Assembly: GCF_033958435.1 (NCBI RefSeq)
Contig: NC_134138.1
Span: 180,466,798 to 180,530,797, forward strand
Direction of reading: 5' to 3'
Origin: Carettochelys insculpta
Lineage: Eukaryota > Chordata > Testudines > Carettochelyidae
Length of the DNA: 64,000 nt
The translations under genes were made by a program, and so were the position numbers. Below are positions 43,318 through 54,944 of this stretch, piece by piece; positions within the stretch are counted from its first letter, which is position 1, and every line of letters begins with the position of its first letter. Below the pieces are notes generated by a model that was not told where the DNA came from, made no database searches, and was given only the letters and a program-made list of their open reading frames with translations.

Positions 43318-44935
43318 GTACTGGGGGTACTTATTTCAATCAGGAATACCATCCCTGATGTCACCACAGCCAATCTAGTGTCTGACCTCTGTAACTTTGT
43401 TCTCACACACAATTATTTTCAATTTGGGGACAATTTATACCTCCAGATTAGTGGAACTCCTGTGGGCACCCATGTGGCCCCACAATATGCTAATATATTT
43501 ATGGCTGACGTGGAACAATGATTCCTCAGCTCTCGTTCCCTATTACCCCTCCTGTATTTACGATACATCAATGACATCTTTATGATTTGGACCCATGGTA
43601 CAGAGACTGTAGAAGAATTCCACAGAGACTTTAATGATCTGCACCCGACCATCAACTTATGCCTCGACTACTCCAGGCGAGAGATACATTTCCTGGACAC
43701 TACAGTACAAATCAAGGATGGCCTGATCAGTACCACATTCTATTGGAAACCCACTGATCACTATACTTACCTACACACTTCTAGCTTCCATCCTGCACAC
43801 GCAACTAGATCCATTGTTTACAGTCAAGCCCTTAGGTACAATCTCATTTGCTCTGATCCAACTGACAGAGACCGAAAACTACAAGATCTCAACTAAATAT
43901 TCATAAACCTGAATTACCCCCAGGAGAAATAAAAAAACAAATTGACAGTGCCAGACGAATACCCAGAGACCAACTTCTCCGAGATAGGCCCAAAAAAACC
44001 AAGAACAGAACACCACTGGTCATTACCTACAGCCCCCAACTCAAACCACTGCAACGCATTATTAAAGACCTACAACCTATCCTTACTCAGGATGCCACAC
44101 TCCAGAAGGCCCTAGGTGACATGCCTGTTCTCTCCTACAGACAACCTCCCAACCTGATGAGGATTCTCACCAACAAACACAGTCTGTACTGCAGGAAAGC
44201 CAATCCTGGAACTTTTCCTTGCAACAAGGCCTATTGCCAGCTTTGTCCACATATATATTCTAGAGATACCATCACTGGACCTAACCAGGTTATTCACAGA
44301 ATCACAGGCACATTCTCATGTTCCTCAGTTAACATCATATATGCCATCAGGTGCCAACAATGCCCAGATGCTTTGTATATTGAACAGACTTCAAACTCTA
44401 TTAGACAAAGAATTAATGGGCATAAAACAGACATAAAAACACTCCTGATTCACAAACCTGTCAGCCAGCACTTTAATGGAGTGGGCCATTCTGTTAGTGA
44501 CCTGAAAGTCTGAGTTTTACTGAAGAGGAATTTTCACACTACTTTGGAAAGAGAGGCTGCTGAACTCTCTTTTATATTCAAATTCGACACATTAACACGT
44601 GGTTTGAACAGGGATGGGAGTTTTCTAGCTCATTATAGGGCCTCTCTTGCATACTTAGCTTTGTCTAGTTCTTGACACCCCCGGCCCCTTTGCTCTCTGA
44701 TTTGCTCACCTTGATAGTATTTTTCTGATTTGTCAACCTTGATTACTATTTTTGGTTCTCTGTGCCTTAAATATTGAGTCTGTTCTGGTATGGCTATGAT
44801 CTGCAGAAGTGGGTCTGGCCCACAAAATCTCATCACCTAATAAATTATTTTGCTAGTCTTTAAAGTGCGACTGGACTGCTTTTTTGCTTTGATAGTGTAT
44901 AGACTAGCATGGCTATCTCTCTCTTACTTTTTTTA
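43318..44935 (+). mobile_element. Penelope-like retroelement (Neptune-type), 5'-truncated
   Basis: Inserted inside the hAT at 43043-44971. TACTT occurs on both sides (about 43329 and 44928) and may be the target duplication. It starts within the reverse transcriptase and ends with a tail reading TTGCTAGTCTTTAAAGTGCG and TAGACTAGCATGGCTATCTC, the same 3' end type as the fragment at 30365-30465. Confidence 0.85.
43330..44640 (+). pseudogene. Penelope-like reverse transcriptase with GIY-YIG endonuclease, broken
   Basis: The RT reads FVLTHNYFQFGDNLYLQISG and GTHVAPQYANIFMADVEQ, then an in-frame TGA at 43519-43521. It continues LYLRYINDIFMIW, where the catalytic YxDD has Asn in place of the first Asp (codon 43570-43572). 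HFLDTTVQIKDG and ATRSIVYSQALRYN follow. After a frame change near 43895-43935, 44121-44513 carries SYRQPPNLMRILTNKHSLYC, a CNKAYCQLC cysteine pair, and the GIY-YIG domain IIYAIRCQQCPDALYIEQTS. In that domain the second Gly is Glu (codon 44382-44384). GIY-YIG with a preceding Cys cluster is characteristic of Penelope-like elements. The copy is inactive at both catalytic sites. Confidence 0.88.
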
Positions 44936-44983
44936 AAAAGTGTACTTTATTTAAAAAGTTGAGAAACACTGCACTAGGAAATA

Positions 44984-45317
44984 CAGTAAACTCTTTAATA
45001 TCCAGCACTCGGGGACCGGTAGGTTGCCAGATAATCAAATATTCTGGATACTAGAGAGGTATACCTAGCAATGCATAAGACTAAAGAAAAACAAGATTAG
45101 ATATTAACAAACAAACCAAAAGGTATTCAGAGAACTTTATTTACCAACAACAGTAGTATTGTACACTGTAAACTTATACTGTATTTGCTGTATTTATTTG
45201 TATTTACTTTCACTGTACTGTACTCATGGAAAATGTAACTAAAATTTACTTATGGTTAAAGTGCCAGTTATTTGAGAGTTCTGGATAATAGAATGCTGGA
45301 AACAAAAGAGTTTACTG
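44984..45317. mobile_element. pogo/Tigger-like MITE, 334 bp, TA target site
   Basis: Left end CAGTAAACTCTTTAATATCC and right end AACAAAAGAGTTTACTG are inverted repeats with TA at both borders (44982-44983, 45318-45319). It lies only 12 bases after the hAT terminus. The interior is AT-rich without coding content. Confidence 0.88.
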
Positions 45318-45319
45318 TA

Positions 45320-48300
45320 CATGCGTCCTTTATGGGAGCAAAATATGGTATTATATGCATTGGGGAGAAAATGCTACTTGACGGCCCACATAGTCTGCAC
45401 TGTTATTATATATACTTACCCTTGTATGTACAAGCACACGGGTATAAAACGTAAAAAAAACTTCCTTGATCGCTGACATTGTGGGATCTTGAAGCTAGAC
45501 TCACGATCAGAAGAGAAGCATTGCTGCATATTTAATAACAATATGATGTTGAGAGCAGACTCTGCCTTTAGTCCAATTCCAAAAGCAGATTGTATTTTTC
45601 AGTAGACATGGAATATTGTACATACATCATTCTGTCTCAGGTTTGAGCATGAGAAATCTCTAGGGTATGGCAGGTGACCCATAAAATGCTGGTATTTTCC
45701 AGACCACTAGCCAAGTAAATGCTTAGGAAGACGGTATCATATGCCTACAGTATTCAAAAAGTTGTACCCCTATTGTGAATATGTGTTCGGACCTGGCTCA
45801 TTTAAAACAGCTGAGTCTGACTTATCTTGAAAATGCCCAGCATTCACTCTACATTGTGCTAGGTTCAGTCTTTAGATACGTACATCACTACATGCTGTGT
45901 AAAAGACTTCTGGTTCCGCAATAACTAATTTTGCTCACATGGTGGCAACGAGGATATTAGAGAGTAGGATTATATCTCTATGTTATATTCCAGATTATTT
46001 GTTAGGATGGCTCTGAATTCTTACTCTTCTCACTGAATGCTCATGTTGTAGGTTAAAACATCAGGGGAGAATGCAGGTAACATTTCTGTAAAACTATCAC
46101 CAAACACACGAGGTGATGAAGAGCAAAGACATTACAATAACTGTTATGATATCATGTAACACCAGGCTATTGCTGAGTGCATTTTACACCTCAAGATATA
46201 ATATGTTGAAATGTTCTTTTCATTCATTTAACTTGCCTGAATATGCACAATGGTGCCTTGAGGATTGGCTTAATTTTAAGTAAATGTGTACACTCAAAAG
46301 ATGTCTGGAAACAGTTAGTACTAAGCATCCACACTAGCTATCTTCTCCATCACCTGGAAATTTCAGGCGGCAGATTCCTTTTTCCCTTCTTCTTTCTTCT
46401 TTTGTTGTCGTCATTGTCATCTCTTTTGGCGGTGGTATTTGTTTCCTTCTCTTATGTTCCGACCATATCTTTGAGAACTGCCTTAGTTGGCTGTCCATGG
46501 CATCTTTTACTCTGATGCTTTTTTTAAAAAAAAATAGTGCAGGAGCTTCCCATTGTTGTTTGTTTACAGAACTGATTTTAAATGGTTTTTGAAAAGCAGC
46601 TTTGACCAAAAAAAAGAGTATTTCATTGGTGACAACTTTTCACAGAAACTTATTTTACAATGTTTTGGAATTTTGTAATAAACTGGAAATTGAAAATTGA
46701 TGAAATCTTCAAAAGTTTTACCAGTGATGGTTTCAAAACCTGAAAATGTTTAGGTTTTGTTTTTTAATTGGAAACTCTCCACCCCCAAAAGTACTTGCCT
46801 GGGAAACTTTGCTGAAAACTTTAAAAAATGAAATTTCTCAGAGAAAATTGCTGTTTTGAAATGGCTCTAGTTGTTTATATGATGATGGTCCTAATGGCCC
46901 CCAGTGGGTTTGAGGGCTAATTGTGATAATCAGTGTGTAAGTATATGTAGTCCTTGCCCCGTGAGGATTTATAATCCCAGTTACGACACAGTTTTCTCTG
47001 TGTAGATTTAGATATATTCTTATCCTTTATATGACTCCATTTCCCTGTTTATAAAACGAATTAGTAATTTTTACAGGGTAGTTTTGTGAGGATGGATTGA
47101 CTGATTCCTGTAATCACAAGAAGTTCTATGTAAAGACCAAATATTTTGTAAAGTGATTCTGAAATCAGTTTATACTCAGTGGCTAAAATCGGAGACTCTA
47201 TATCCAGTGAGTGGAAATAAAATGCTAAATACCTAAATGTGCTTTTTAACCTAAAGTAAAACCTTCTAAGATGATTGCAATAATTACCAATATGTGTGTT
47301 TTTTCATCTGCTCCCTCAAACGTTAGTGTTGAGCAGAATCTGCCTGAAAAATGACAGAGATTCCAAGCAAGATGAGGAACATCCCAAGCTGTAAATCAGA
47401 TTCACTTGACAAGCATTCATAACAGTCCTGAAAATATATGCTTTGAGAGTGCATTTCCTTACTCCTCAATTGCAGCTGTCATCATCTTTTAACCCCAAGT
47501 GCTGGAAATTAGTTGGTGTTGACAGAAGTCCAGACAAGCCATAATGTAGTTGATTTAGTCTCTTATTTTAACACTTTATTCCAATTGGTGGCACTGCCTT
47601 CGTGGATTGTATTCCTTCTGGTTTTCTCTGGAGTTTTAAGGTAGAGAGTGAAGTTTCTTTTTGTAATTTTGGGTTTATGGTTACACTGAAAACCAACACC
47701 AGGTCCTCCATATTCTAAGATTATAGAGACCGCTGACGTACATCACTGTACTGCAGTGTGACTGGTGTAATTCATCTTGAGCAGCATGCTTGAAGGCTGG
47801 ACTACATATAATCAGTTGGACTATTAAAGCATTAATGTCTTTGCACATTGTACAGTGCATGAATGTTGTGTTAGATTAAGCCTCTGCCTTTAAGGGTCAG
47901 GACCTTGCATCACATGGCTTGATTGGTATCTAATAATAACTGTATGATGAATGTTGAGGCTCTTAACGTCTCTTAGCCTCTGCAGAAATCTTGTTCTATC
48001 TCTCCTAAGATAATAGTCCCTAGTGGAGAAGGAGAAAACATATTCAGAATCACTGAATCCTTAAGGATAACAGGTCCATGAGTAGATGACACATTTCTGA
48101 ATTCAAAGATATTGTTAGGCCAATTTGCAAAAGGGAACCCACCCACCCCTAAAAGTCTGGGTTGGGAGGAACTTTGAAGTGTGATTAGAGACTGAGAACT
48201 TTTTTGTATTGAAAATTGCGTGAACTGTGAGCTCTACTCGCTATTGAAATCAATAGTTTGCCAGAGTGCAAAACTGAGTGAAAAATCTCAACATTTAGCT

Positions 48301-49625
48301 CTTTGCTAGAATAAAGATCCTTGCATTAGGTCAGTGTAGGAGTGATATCCTTTGGACTTGGTTCTGTCTTCAAGCTGATGAATTCCCTATCTTATTTATA
48401 TCAAATAGAAACCCTTGATATATTTTACCTTGCTATATTGATAAAATAAGTCAAAGAATGTATACAAATAAGACAAAGAAAAATCTCCTAATATAGCTGA
48501 GCCATAAGCAAACTGAAGCACAAATTCATGAACAATTTACTTGTGTCTTTTCTAGAATTTGAAAGGCAGACAGCTGCTAAAGTAATGGATCAAGCAAAAG
48601 AAACTTAGAGCTCAATAGTTAACTTTTGTTGTTTCATGGTTAATATTTTTGTGGAAAATGAAGTCACAAGTTCTGACTGTATATATTTAAAATAAACAAA
48701 GAAAGAACAGAAAGCACCTGTTGGGTTGAATTATTTCAGTAAAGTTGTAATGAAGAGAATACCCTTTTTAAGATAAAACTAACTCAGTAAAACTGAACTA
48801 GTGGGTTAGTTACTTAAATTCCTTTAAGCTGGTAACTGCCAATTCAACTGAACAGTCGTAGTCATTGCCAGCTCCTGTGATTTTTATTGCAAATCTTGAG
48901 TTCATTTTTTGCTTTTCTAAAAGGCCCAGCTTCTGGAACCAGATCAGTTGAGCTTCTCAACTGATTCGTGAAAAAATTGTGGTTCTGGGTCTCTTAGTTG
49001 ACAAGAAAAGCTTGAATATGATTGTGATATGTGATTGTAATTAAAGGCTTAGAAACCAGAATGCAAAAGAAAGAACCTAAAATTAAAAAAGAAACAAACA
49101 AACAAACAAGCCACACTTTTATGGGTTTTGGGAACCTGGCTTGTGATTCTTCAGATTGGCATTCAGCAGTAGTAATGGCCTCCTCCTCCTCCAGAATCAG
49201 TCACAGTGAAATCAGGAACAGTGAATCTCACGACCATATGGGACTAAAGGACTAGCCCAATTTATGAGAATTTCTTCTGTCTGTTAAAATGCCATGCTGC
49301 CCAGGTTCTTGCAAGGCAGCTCTCAATGTTCTCAGTGGAAGCAGTTCCATTGTTTATTGCATCATCCAAATGTAAATATTCCCAAACTATCAAAAGCTAT
49401 GCATATTTCGCTGGGGAGGGAAAAACTGATCAATTAATCTAAGGCTAGCTATTACATACCTGCGTCTCCTTGGAAATAGCTATTTTATAGTCCAGTATGA
49501 ATCCACAGAAGTTAGAAAGGGAGAAGAGCATATCCCGATTTGATACAGGATCACTCCTCATGGAATCTTTTCTAGTGTTTTATCAAGGTTATGGTGGGAT
49601 CCAAGGGACCCTCCACTGCTGAGCA
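45320..49625. other. Long gene-free AT-rich stretch
   Basis: No coding homology on either strand. Bases 46610-46880 are rich in GAAATTTTC/GAAAATT-type words, possibly a low-copy repeat related to sequence near 61590-61860. Otherwise unique-looking. Confidence 0.45.
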
Positions 49626-49629
49626 GCCT

Positions 49630-49850
49630 CTCAGAGAATACTAGAACTGGAAGGGACCATAAGAGCTTATCAAGTCCAGTCCCCTTCCCTCACACCAGGA
49701 CCAGGCACCATCTAGATCATCCCTGATCTCTAACCTGCTCTTAAATATCTCCAGTGGAGATTCCACAATCTCCCTAAGCTCCACTCTCTCTAAAATGAGC
49801 TCCTTATTGACATACAGGACGGCTTCTTCACATACTGACAAAAATGTATA
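49630..49850 (-). mobile_element. CR1 3' end fragment
   Basis: Read on + it gives AGAACTGGAAGGGACCATAA, then GATCATCCCTGATCTCTAAC and CTCTTAAATATCTCCAGTGG, the inverse of the CR1 ORF2 end and 3' UTR. Its minus-strand frame contains ESPLEIFKSRLE, the CR1 C-terminal wording. Confidence 0.88.
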
Positions 49851-49869
49851 TTAGATCAGAATGATACTA

Positions 49870-50945
49870 GGTCTGACCAGTGGTCCATATAGCCCAGTAT
49901 TCTGTCTCTTACAGTGGCCACTATCAGAGCTTCAGAGGGAATGTACAGAGAAGGTTGGTTGATGGAGAGGTCCTCCCCGACTTCTGCTCCAGGCTTCTGG
50001 CTGTCAGAGACTTGGGTTCCTCATCAGTGTATGTTTGTTTCCCTAACCATATTGGCTAAAAACCCATTAATGGACCTATCTTCCTTAATCTTATCTAGTT
50101 CTGTTTTGAACCAGTTTTACTGTTGTCGTTCACAACACACACACAGCACTGAGTTCCACAGGTTAATTGTACATTGTGTGCAAAAGTACTACTTCATGTT
50201 TGTCTTAAACCTGCTCCCCAGTAATCTCATCGGGGGGGGCCCAGGTTTTTATATGTTGGAAAATGGTAAGTAATACTTTTCCTAGTGCCTTTTTCCACTA
50301 TTCCTGATTGTGTAGACATCTGTCACGGTGGCTCTCAAGCTTTACAGACTGCTACGCACCTTTCAGGCATCTGATTTGTCTGCCGTGTCTCTAAGTTTCA
50401 CATCACTTAAAAACTATTTGCTTACAAAGTCAGACATAAAAATTAAAGTGTCAAAGCACAGTAATCCCAAAAAAGTGCTTACTTGGTCATTTTACCAAAC
50501 AATAAATCAATTAAAATGCAGTGTTTACATTTCAATGGATACAGTAGCATAAACAAGTCATTGTATGAAATTTTGGTTTGTACTGACTTTGCTAGGGCTT
50601 TTTATGAAGGCTGTTGGAAAACTAGCCTGATATTTAAATGGTTTCATGTACCACCAAAGACCACTGCATACCCCAGAGACTACATGTATCTCTGGTTGAG
50701 AACCATTGATCTATCATATCTCCTCGTAGTCATCTTTTCTAAGCTCATCAGCCCTAATCTTTTTAGTCTCTCCTTGTATGGAAGCTGTTCCAGACCCTTA
50801 ATCATTTTTGGTTTCACTTGTCTGAACCTTCTCCAGTTCTACTATCTATCTTTCTCTTTTAGATGAGGTGACCAGAACTAGACAATATTCAAGGTGTGGA
50901 TACACCATAGTTTTATATAGATTCAACTCCATGTGTATATGCTGG
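49870..50945 (-). mobile_element. Older CR1 fragment split by a hAT MITE
   Basis: The left part reads TCTGACCAGTGGTCCATATA, then AGTTCCACAGGTTAATTGT. After the hAT, the right part continues ATCATATCTCCTCGTAGTCA, CTCTCCTTGTATGGAAGCTG and GTGACCAGAACTAGACAATA. These are consecutive segments of one well-known CR1 subfamily in reverse. It is a different, older subfamily than the adjacent 49630-49850 copy. Confidence 0.85.
50326..50708. mobile_element. hAT MITE, 383 bp
   Basis: Termini CGGTGGCTCTCAAGC and TTGAGAACCATTG are inverted relatives of CAATGGTTCTCAACC. Flanks ATCTGTCA (50318-50325) and ATCTATCA (50709-50716) agree at seven of eight bases. Excision joins the two CR1 parts in register. Confidence 0.85.
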
Positions 50946-51969
50946 CTTGGATTTTTCTTTAAGACAAAATACCTCTTCCCCGGTGAGTCCAGTTCCTGAT
51001 TTGAGGCCTTGACTGCCTTTGAGCTCCTTCCAGCTGCAGTGAAGTTAAGGCATTGAAGGAGACACTCAGCAACTTCAAAATGGGGCCCTTGAAAACTTAA
51101 CTACTTTGCACTGTGAAAAATAAAATGTAAGAAGCAAGGTGAATTCCTTTTTATTTTTAAACAAATTTTAATGCTGCTTTGTGTAACCACAGGCAAGGTG
51201 GATGGCAACATGATATTGTCAGATAATGTTGCCACATGTAACATTACAGGAGGACTCCATAATGTAATCATTACCAAACATGTCTCTTTAGTGCTGAAAA
51301 TATTTGGTACCTTTCCATGTTGGAAGCCCTAACTTTGTGAAGAATCTCTTAAATGCATAAAGTTAGGCTGTATTAAAATTAGAAGAGCAGTGCATAAAAT
51401 TCTGTGACTTGTAAAAGGGTCATATTCCTTTCCTGCTTCCCAGTGAATAATCTTTTGCCATGGGAAACAAAGTTGTACATTACAGTTAGGCACATCCTGA
51501 GAAGTGGTAGCTGCTTATCACTTCCATTGCAGTTAATGGGAGTTACTGGTGCTCAGCACCATTTAGGATTTAGGTTAATATATTTAGCTAAAATTTATTG
51601 ATGCCCAGTCCTGCAACCCTTACTCATATCACTAATTGCCCAGTTCTATAATATTTACTTATCCAAATAGTTGCATTTACTTCAATAGAAAAAAAATCAG
51701 CTATATGAAGGATCATGTGCTTGCTTTTGTTTTTAATGTTTGAGTCTTATGAAGTTCCTTGCTGTAATTTCTGGATGCCTATGGACAGTTTGCTGATTTT
51801 CTAGGGAAGAAGTTGTCAGTGGTTGCCACTCTATAAATGCCAACAATTTGTGTGTGTGTGTTCTCCATGTTTTGCATCTGCAAGTTTTTATTTAAACATT
51901 CTTCCCTTTAAAATAAAACAAAGGTTCAGTAATGACTTTATAAATGATACAATATAGATGTTAGATATA
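50946..51969. other. Gene-free stretch
   Basis: No gene recognised. Bases 51600-51690 (CCCAGTCCTGCAACCCTTAC, then ACTTCAATAG) match the ancient sauropsid repeat also seen at 34063, 36003 and elsewhere. Confidence 0.45.
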
Positions 51970-52829
51970 CAGTAAGTTCTCAGAGTACACAGACTCAGAG
52001 TATGCAACCCCGCTCTTACATGTCTGACCCCAATTCCTATAGCAAATCCTGTACCGCGATTTCCAGTTGTGCTTAACTTGCTCCCCCTACCCTGGCTCAA
52101 TCCCTGCACAGCCCCAGCTCAGCCCCCCTCAGCTCTGCTCATCACTGACGCATAGCTTCTGTTCACCCCACACCCCTGCCTCTGGCTCTAGCTTACCACC
52201 CCTCAGGCGTGGCTCTGGTTACACCTCCCCAGCCCTGGTTCAAACCCCCTGCCGGCTCACCATCTACGTGCAGCTCCAGCCCACCCTGCATGCCCGTGCC
52301 TGGCTCTGGCTCACCACCCCTCACGCACAGCTGCAGCTCACCCCGCAACCCCACCACCCAAACTTAAACCACCTGTACGCAGCTCTGGTTCAAGCCACCC
52401 GCCGGCCTGTGTGGTTCCAGTTCAACACCCCACCCCCGGTTCAAAACCCACGTCTGGCTCTGGATCAAGCCCCGCCGCACGGCTCCGGTTCAACCCCCCT
52501 GCTGGCTCACCACCCGCGCATGGCTCTGGTTCTGGCTCACCAGCAGAGCAGGGCTTCAGTTCACTACCTGCACACAGCTCCGGCTCAAATCCACCCCTCA
52601 ACCCTCTGTAGCCCTAACCCACCCCAGGCTTAGCCCCCCCGCCTCCCAGATCCCCAACCCACTGCTAGACATAACCCTCCCCCACTGCATCCCCCGCCCC
52701 TGGACTTATCTTTCTGCTGCTTCCCCAGCTGCAGAACATGTTCTGCCAGGGAAAAAACGGACCCCACTTACGCAAAATCCGGGTTTACGCGAGGGCGCAT
52801 GAAACAGAACCCTCACATACTCCTTCCTG
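51970..52829. mobile_element. pogo-like MITE holding a C-rich minisatellite
   Basis: Left end CAGTAAGTTCTCAGAGTAC and right end ACATACTCCTTCCTG are imperfect inverted repeats flanked by TA (51968-51969, 52830-52831). Inner ends also pair: GAGTATGCAACCCCGCTC with GGGTTTACGCGAGGGCGCAT in inverse sense. The interior 52080-52620 is a degenerate tandem array of GGCTCTGGTTCAACCCC-like units. Confidence 0.65.
52080..52620. repeat. Degenerate C-rich minisatellite
   Basis: Units of roughly 30-45 bases built from GCTCTGGTTCA, CTCACCACCC and CCCCTGCCGG phrases recur across 540 bases with strong variation. The 188-residue frame here is low-complexity Pro/Ser/Leu and not a credible gene. Confidence 0.6.
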
Positions 52830-53392
52830 TACATGGAATGTTGATAGTAGAAGGAATTTGTTTAATGTAAAATCAAAGTGGTGAAATTAAAAATAAAAAG
52901 CTTGAAAGTTCACATGCAAATCCAAGAAGACATTTTGTAACAAATAATTGGCTTGGTCTCATCTTTGGAGTTATATTATCTGTGTCTAATTGTTTTTATG
53001 AAGAAAGTACAGCAATTGAAAATTCTTAGTAGTAACACGTAGTGGTTGTAGGAGTAAAAATAATTACAGGTTGGAAGCTTAAAATCCCATCTCAATGCTG
53101 CTAGAAAGGATAAAGATAAACGTTGTCACTTTTCTATTAGACATATAATAGGCATCATTTGTCATTCACCTGAGCTCAAAAATAGATCAGCTGCCAGAGA
53201 AAGCAAGGAAATGAGCATACATCATGTGAGTTGCCTGCAACAGATCAATGTATATTTTTATAATAATAATAATAATTACCCCTTCAATAGGAATACTTTA
53301 AATAAAAATGCAGCTGCTTTGTTGATGATGACCTTGTGTACACAGGATGAATGCTTTAGTTTGTTTGTTTTTGTTTTTGTTTTTGTTTTTGA

Positions 53393-53833
53393 CTGTGTCT
53401 AGACAAAAACAAATTGTCAACAGAAATTTTCATTAGAAGATATTTTGCAACAAAACTTCTGTCGAAATATCGCATCCAGACCGCCAAAGTGCGCTGAAAG
53501 AGCGATCCACTCTGTCAACTCTGTGTGGCTGCACTGCCCAGCCACTCTGTCAGCAAAATGGCCAGTTGGAAGCACAGCAAACAAAGCTGCCCCGTGTCCC
53601 CGAAGCCCTTTCTGTCGACAGAAGGGCCCCCGGAATGTCCAGGCCAGCTTTTTGTTTACAGATTTCTGTCGACAGCGGTGTTCTTCCTTATGGCAAGCAG
53701 AGCAGAGCTGTCAACAAAAGTACTGCATTCTGTCGACTTCCTGTTGGCAGAACACCCTTAGGAATCTAGATGCTCAGTGGTTTTGTCAACAAAATGGCCA
53801 TTTTGCTGGCAAAACCCTCAGTCTAGACATAGG
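53393..53833. mobile_element. MITE rich in CTGTCGACAG palindromes
   Basis: Left end CTGTGTCTAGAC and right end GTCTAGACATAGG are inverted. The interior has repeated TTCTGTCGACAGAA, TGTCAACAAAA and AAAATGGCC phrases in both orientations, giving strong folding potential. It is preceded by a (TTTTTG)n run at 53360-53390. Open frames here are not genes. Confidence 0.65.
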
Positions 53834-54433
53834 CTGTATTTGCCTATGTAAATGGAAGATCATATTTACATAAACACTAAAATTCTTGTAGGAAATGGCA
53901 CTGGTTACTATTAAAACCTGTGTGGTAAAGTTGTTTATTATAAGGGTTAGTTTGAGCAAAGCCTGTTATGTATAATATGAGCTATAATCACCAAATTGTG
54001 GCTGCTCTGGCATTTAATGTGTAGGGAGCCTTCTGTCGCCCCCTGCTCCAGGCCACAAGCAATAATATACCAGGCTGCAGTCCTCGACTGCAATACCTAG
54101 CACTGGCAGCAGCATTGTATACCACAGCAGGAGCATGTCTAGCTGGTGTCCATTTCTTTTCTGGTTTGGCTAGTGCTGGAAAGGCCAGTGCTTGAAGAAG
54201 GGCCATGTACGCTAACGCTTTGCACAACAGCTGCCGCTTCTGACTACGCCTTCCCAGTGCCCAGGTCGGGGCAGCGTTAACAGCACAGAAATTGCCATAT
54301 GGGGATAGTCTATCTTGTCTAGCATCCTGTCATCAACAGTGGCCAGTGTCAGTTGACTGAAGAGGAATCCCGGCAGTAGGCAATTTATGAGATAAACTGC
54401 TCCCAGAGAAAGCTTCTTCCTAAGCCACATTAG

Positions 54434-54668
54434 TAGGGCGACCATATCGGGGGAGGGGCAGCTCCTCCTGGCAGCACCAAGCACCAGGGATCTGGCACCC
54501 CTCACCCTCAGCCCCAGGGACATGGCAGCCGCGTTTCTGCCTCCACCCCTAGCCCCTGAGGGCCCAAATACAGGACAAATCATCCCTTTTAAAAAATAAG
54601 TTGGGACACCTTTTTGGTGTCCCAAATATGAGACTGTCCTGCCCAGTACAGGATGGTTGGTTACCCTG
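54434..54668. mobile_element. hAT MITE, 235 bp, perfect 8-bp target duplication
   Basis: Termini TAGGGCGACCATAT and TTGGTTACCCTG are inverted relatives. CACATTAG flanks both sides exactly (54426-54433 and 54669-54676). A short hairpin TGGGACACC/GGTGTCCCA sits at 54602-54624. Confidence 0.88.
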
Positions 54669-54740
54669 CACATTAGGTAAAGGTTGGCTTGTGATCTGCA
54701 GTTCAGGTATTGCAGGGGTGGCTAACCTGTCTGCCTTTTG

Positions 54741-54944
54741 GTCTAGATCTGTGGTGTCCAACACACTAGCCACATGGCTAGTTGGCCTGAACAATAAAAA
54801 TGTTTTTAGAATAATGTGGCTAGTTCTCAGAACTAGTTGTACACCACAGGTCTACATGGTGCTTGGTCTTGTAATGAGTGCAGGGGACTGGACTTGATGA
54901 CCTCTCAAGGTTCGTTCCAGTTCTGTGATTCTGTAATTCCCCAA
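54741..54944 (+). mobile_element. CR1 tail interrupted by a tiny hAT
   Basis: GTCTAGAT at 54741 and GTCTACATGGTGCTTGGTCT at 54850 are duplicate starts of the CR1 3' end. GGGGACTGGACTTGATGACC and GTTCCAGTTCTGTGATTCTG follow, with a CR1-type tail. Confidence 0.85.
54749..54849. mobile_element. Minute hAT MITE, 101 bp
   Basis: Termini CTGTGGTGTCCAAC and GTTGTACACCACAG are inverted repeats. Flanks GTCTAGAT and GTCTACAT agree at seven of eight bases. At 101 bases it is close to two inverted arms with a short loop (CCACATGGCTAGTTGG pairs with AATGTGGCTAG-type sequence). Confidence 0.85.

Larger units (their letters stand above)
43043..44971. mobile_element. hAT element split by a Penelope-like insertion
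   Basis: Termini CAGTGGTTCTCAAC (43043) and GTTGAGAAACACTG (ending 44971) differ at one of 14 bases. The flanks CATTAGAA (43035-43042) and CACTAGGA (44972-44979) agree at six of eight bases, as expected for an old hAT duplication. Left after the terminus is ATACGTGTACTCATGAGGAT and CTTCCAGAGGGTACATTAAA, the usual start of Charlie-type MITEs. The Penelope-like element occupies its middle. Confidence 0.85.

Noticed and set aside
52067..52633. 188-residue Pro/Ser/Leu-rich open frame
   Set aside because: Low-complexity translation of a C-rich minisatellite inside a MITE; no domain and no splice context.
53445..53873. 142-residue frame
   Set aside because: Covers a palindrome-rich MITE; Cys/Gln-rich translation arises from CTGTCGACAG repeats.
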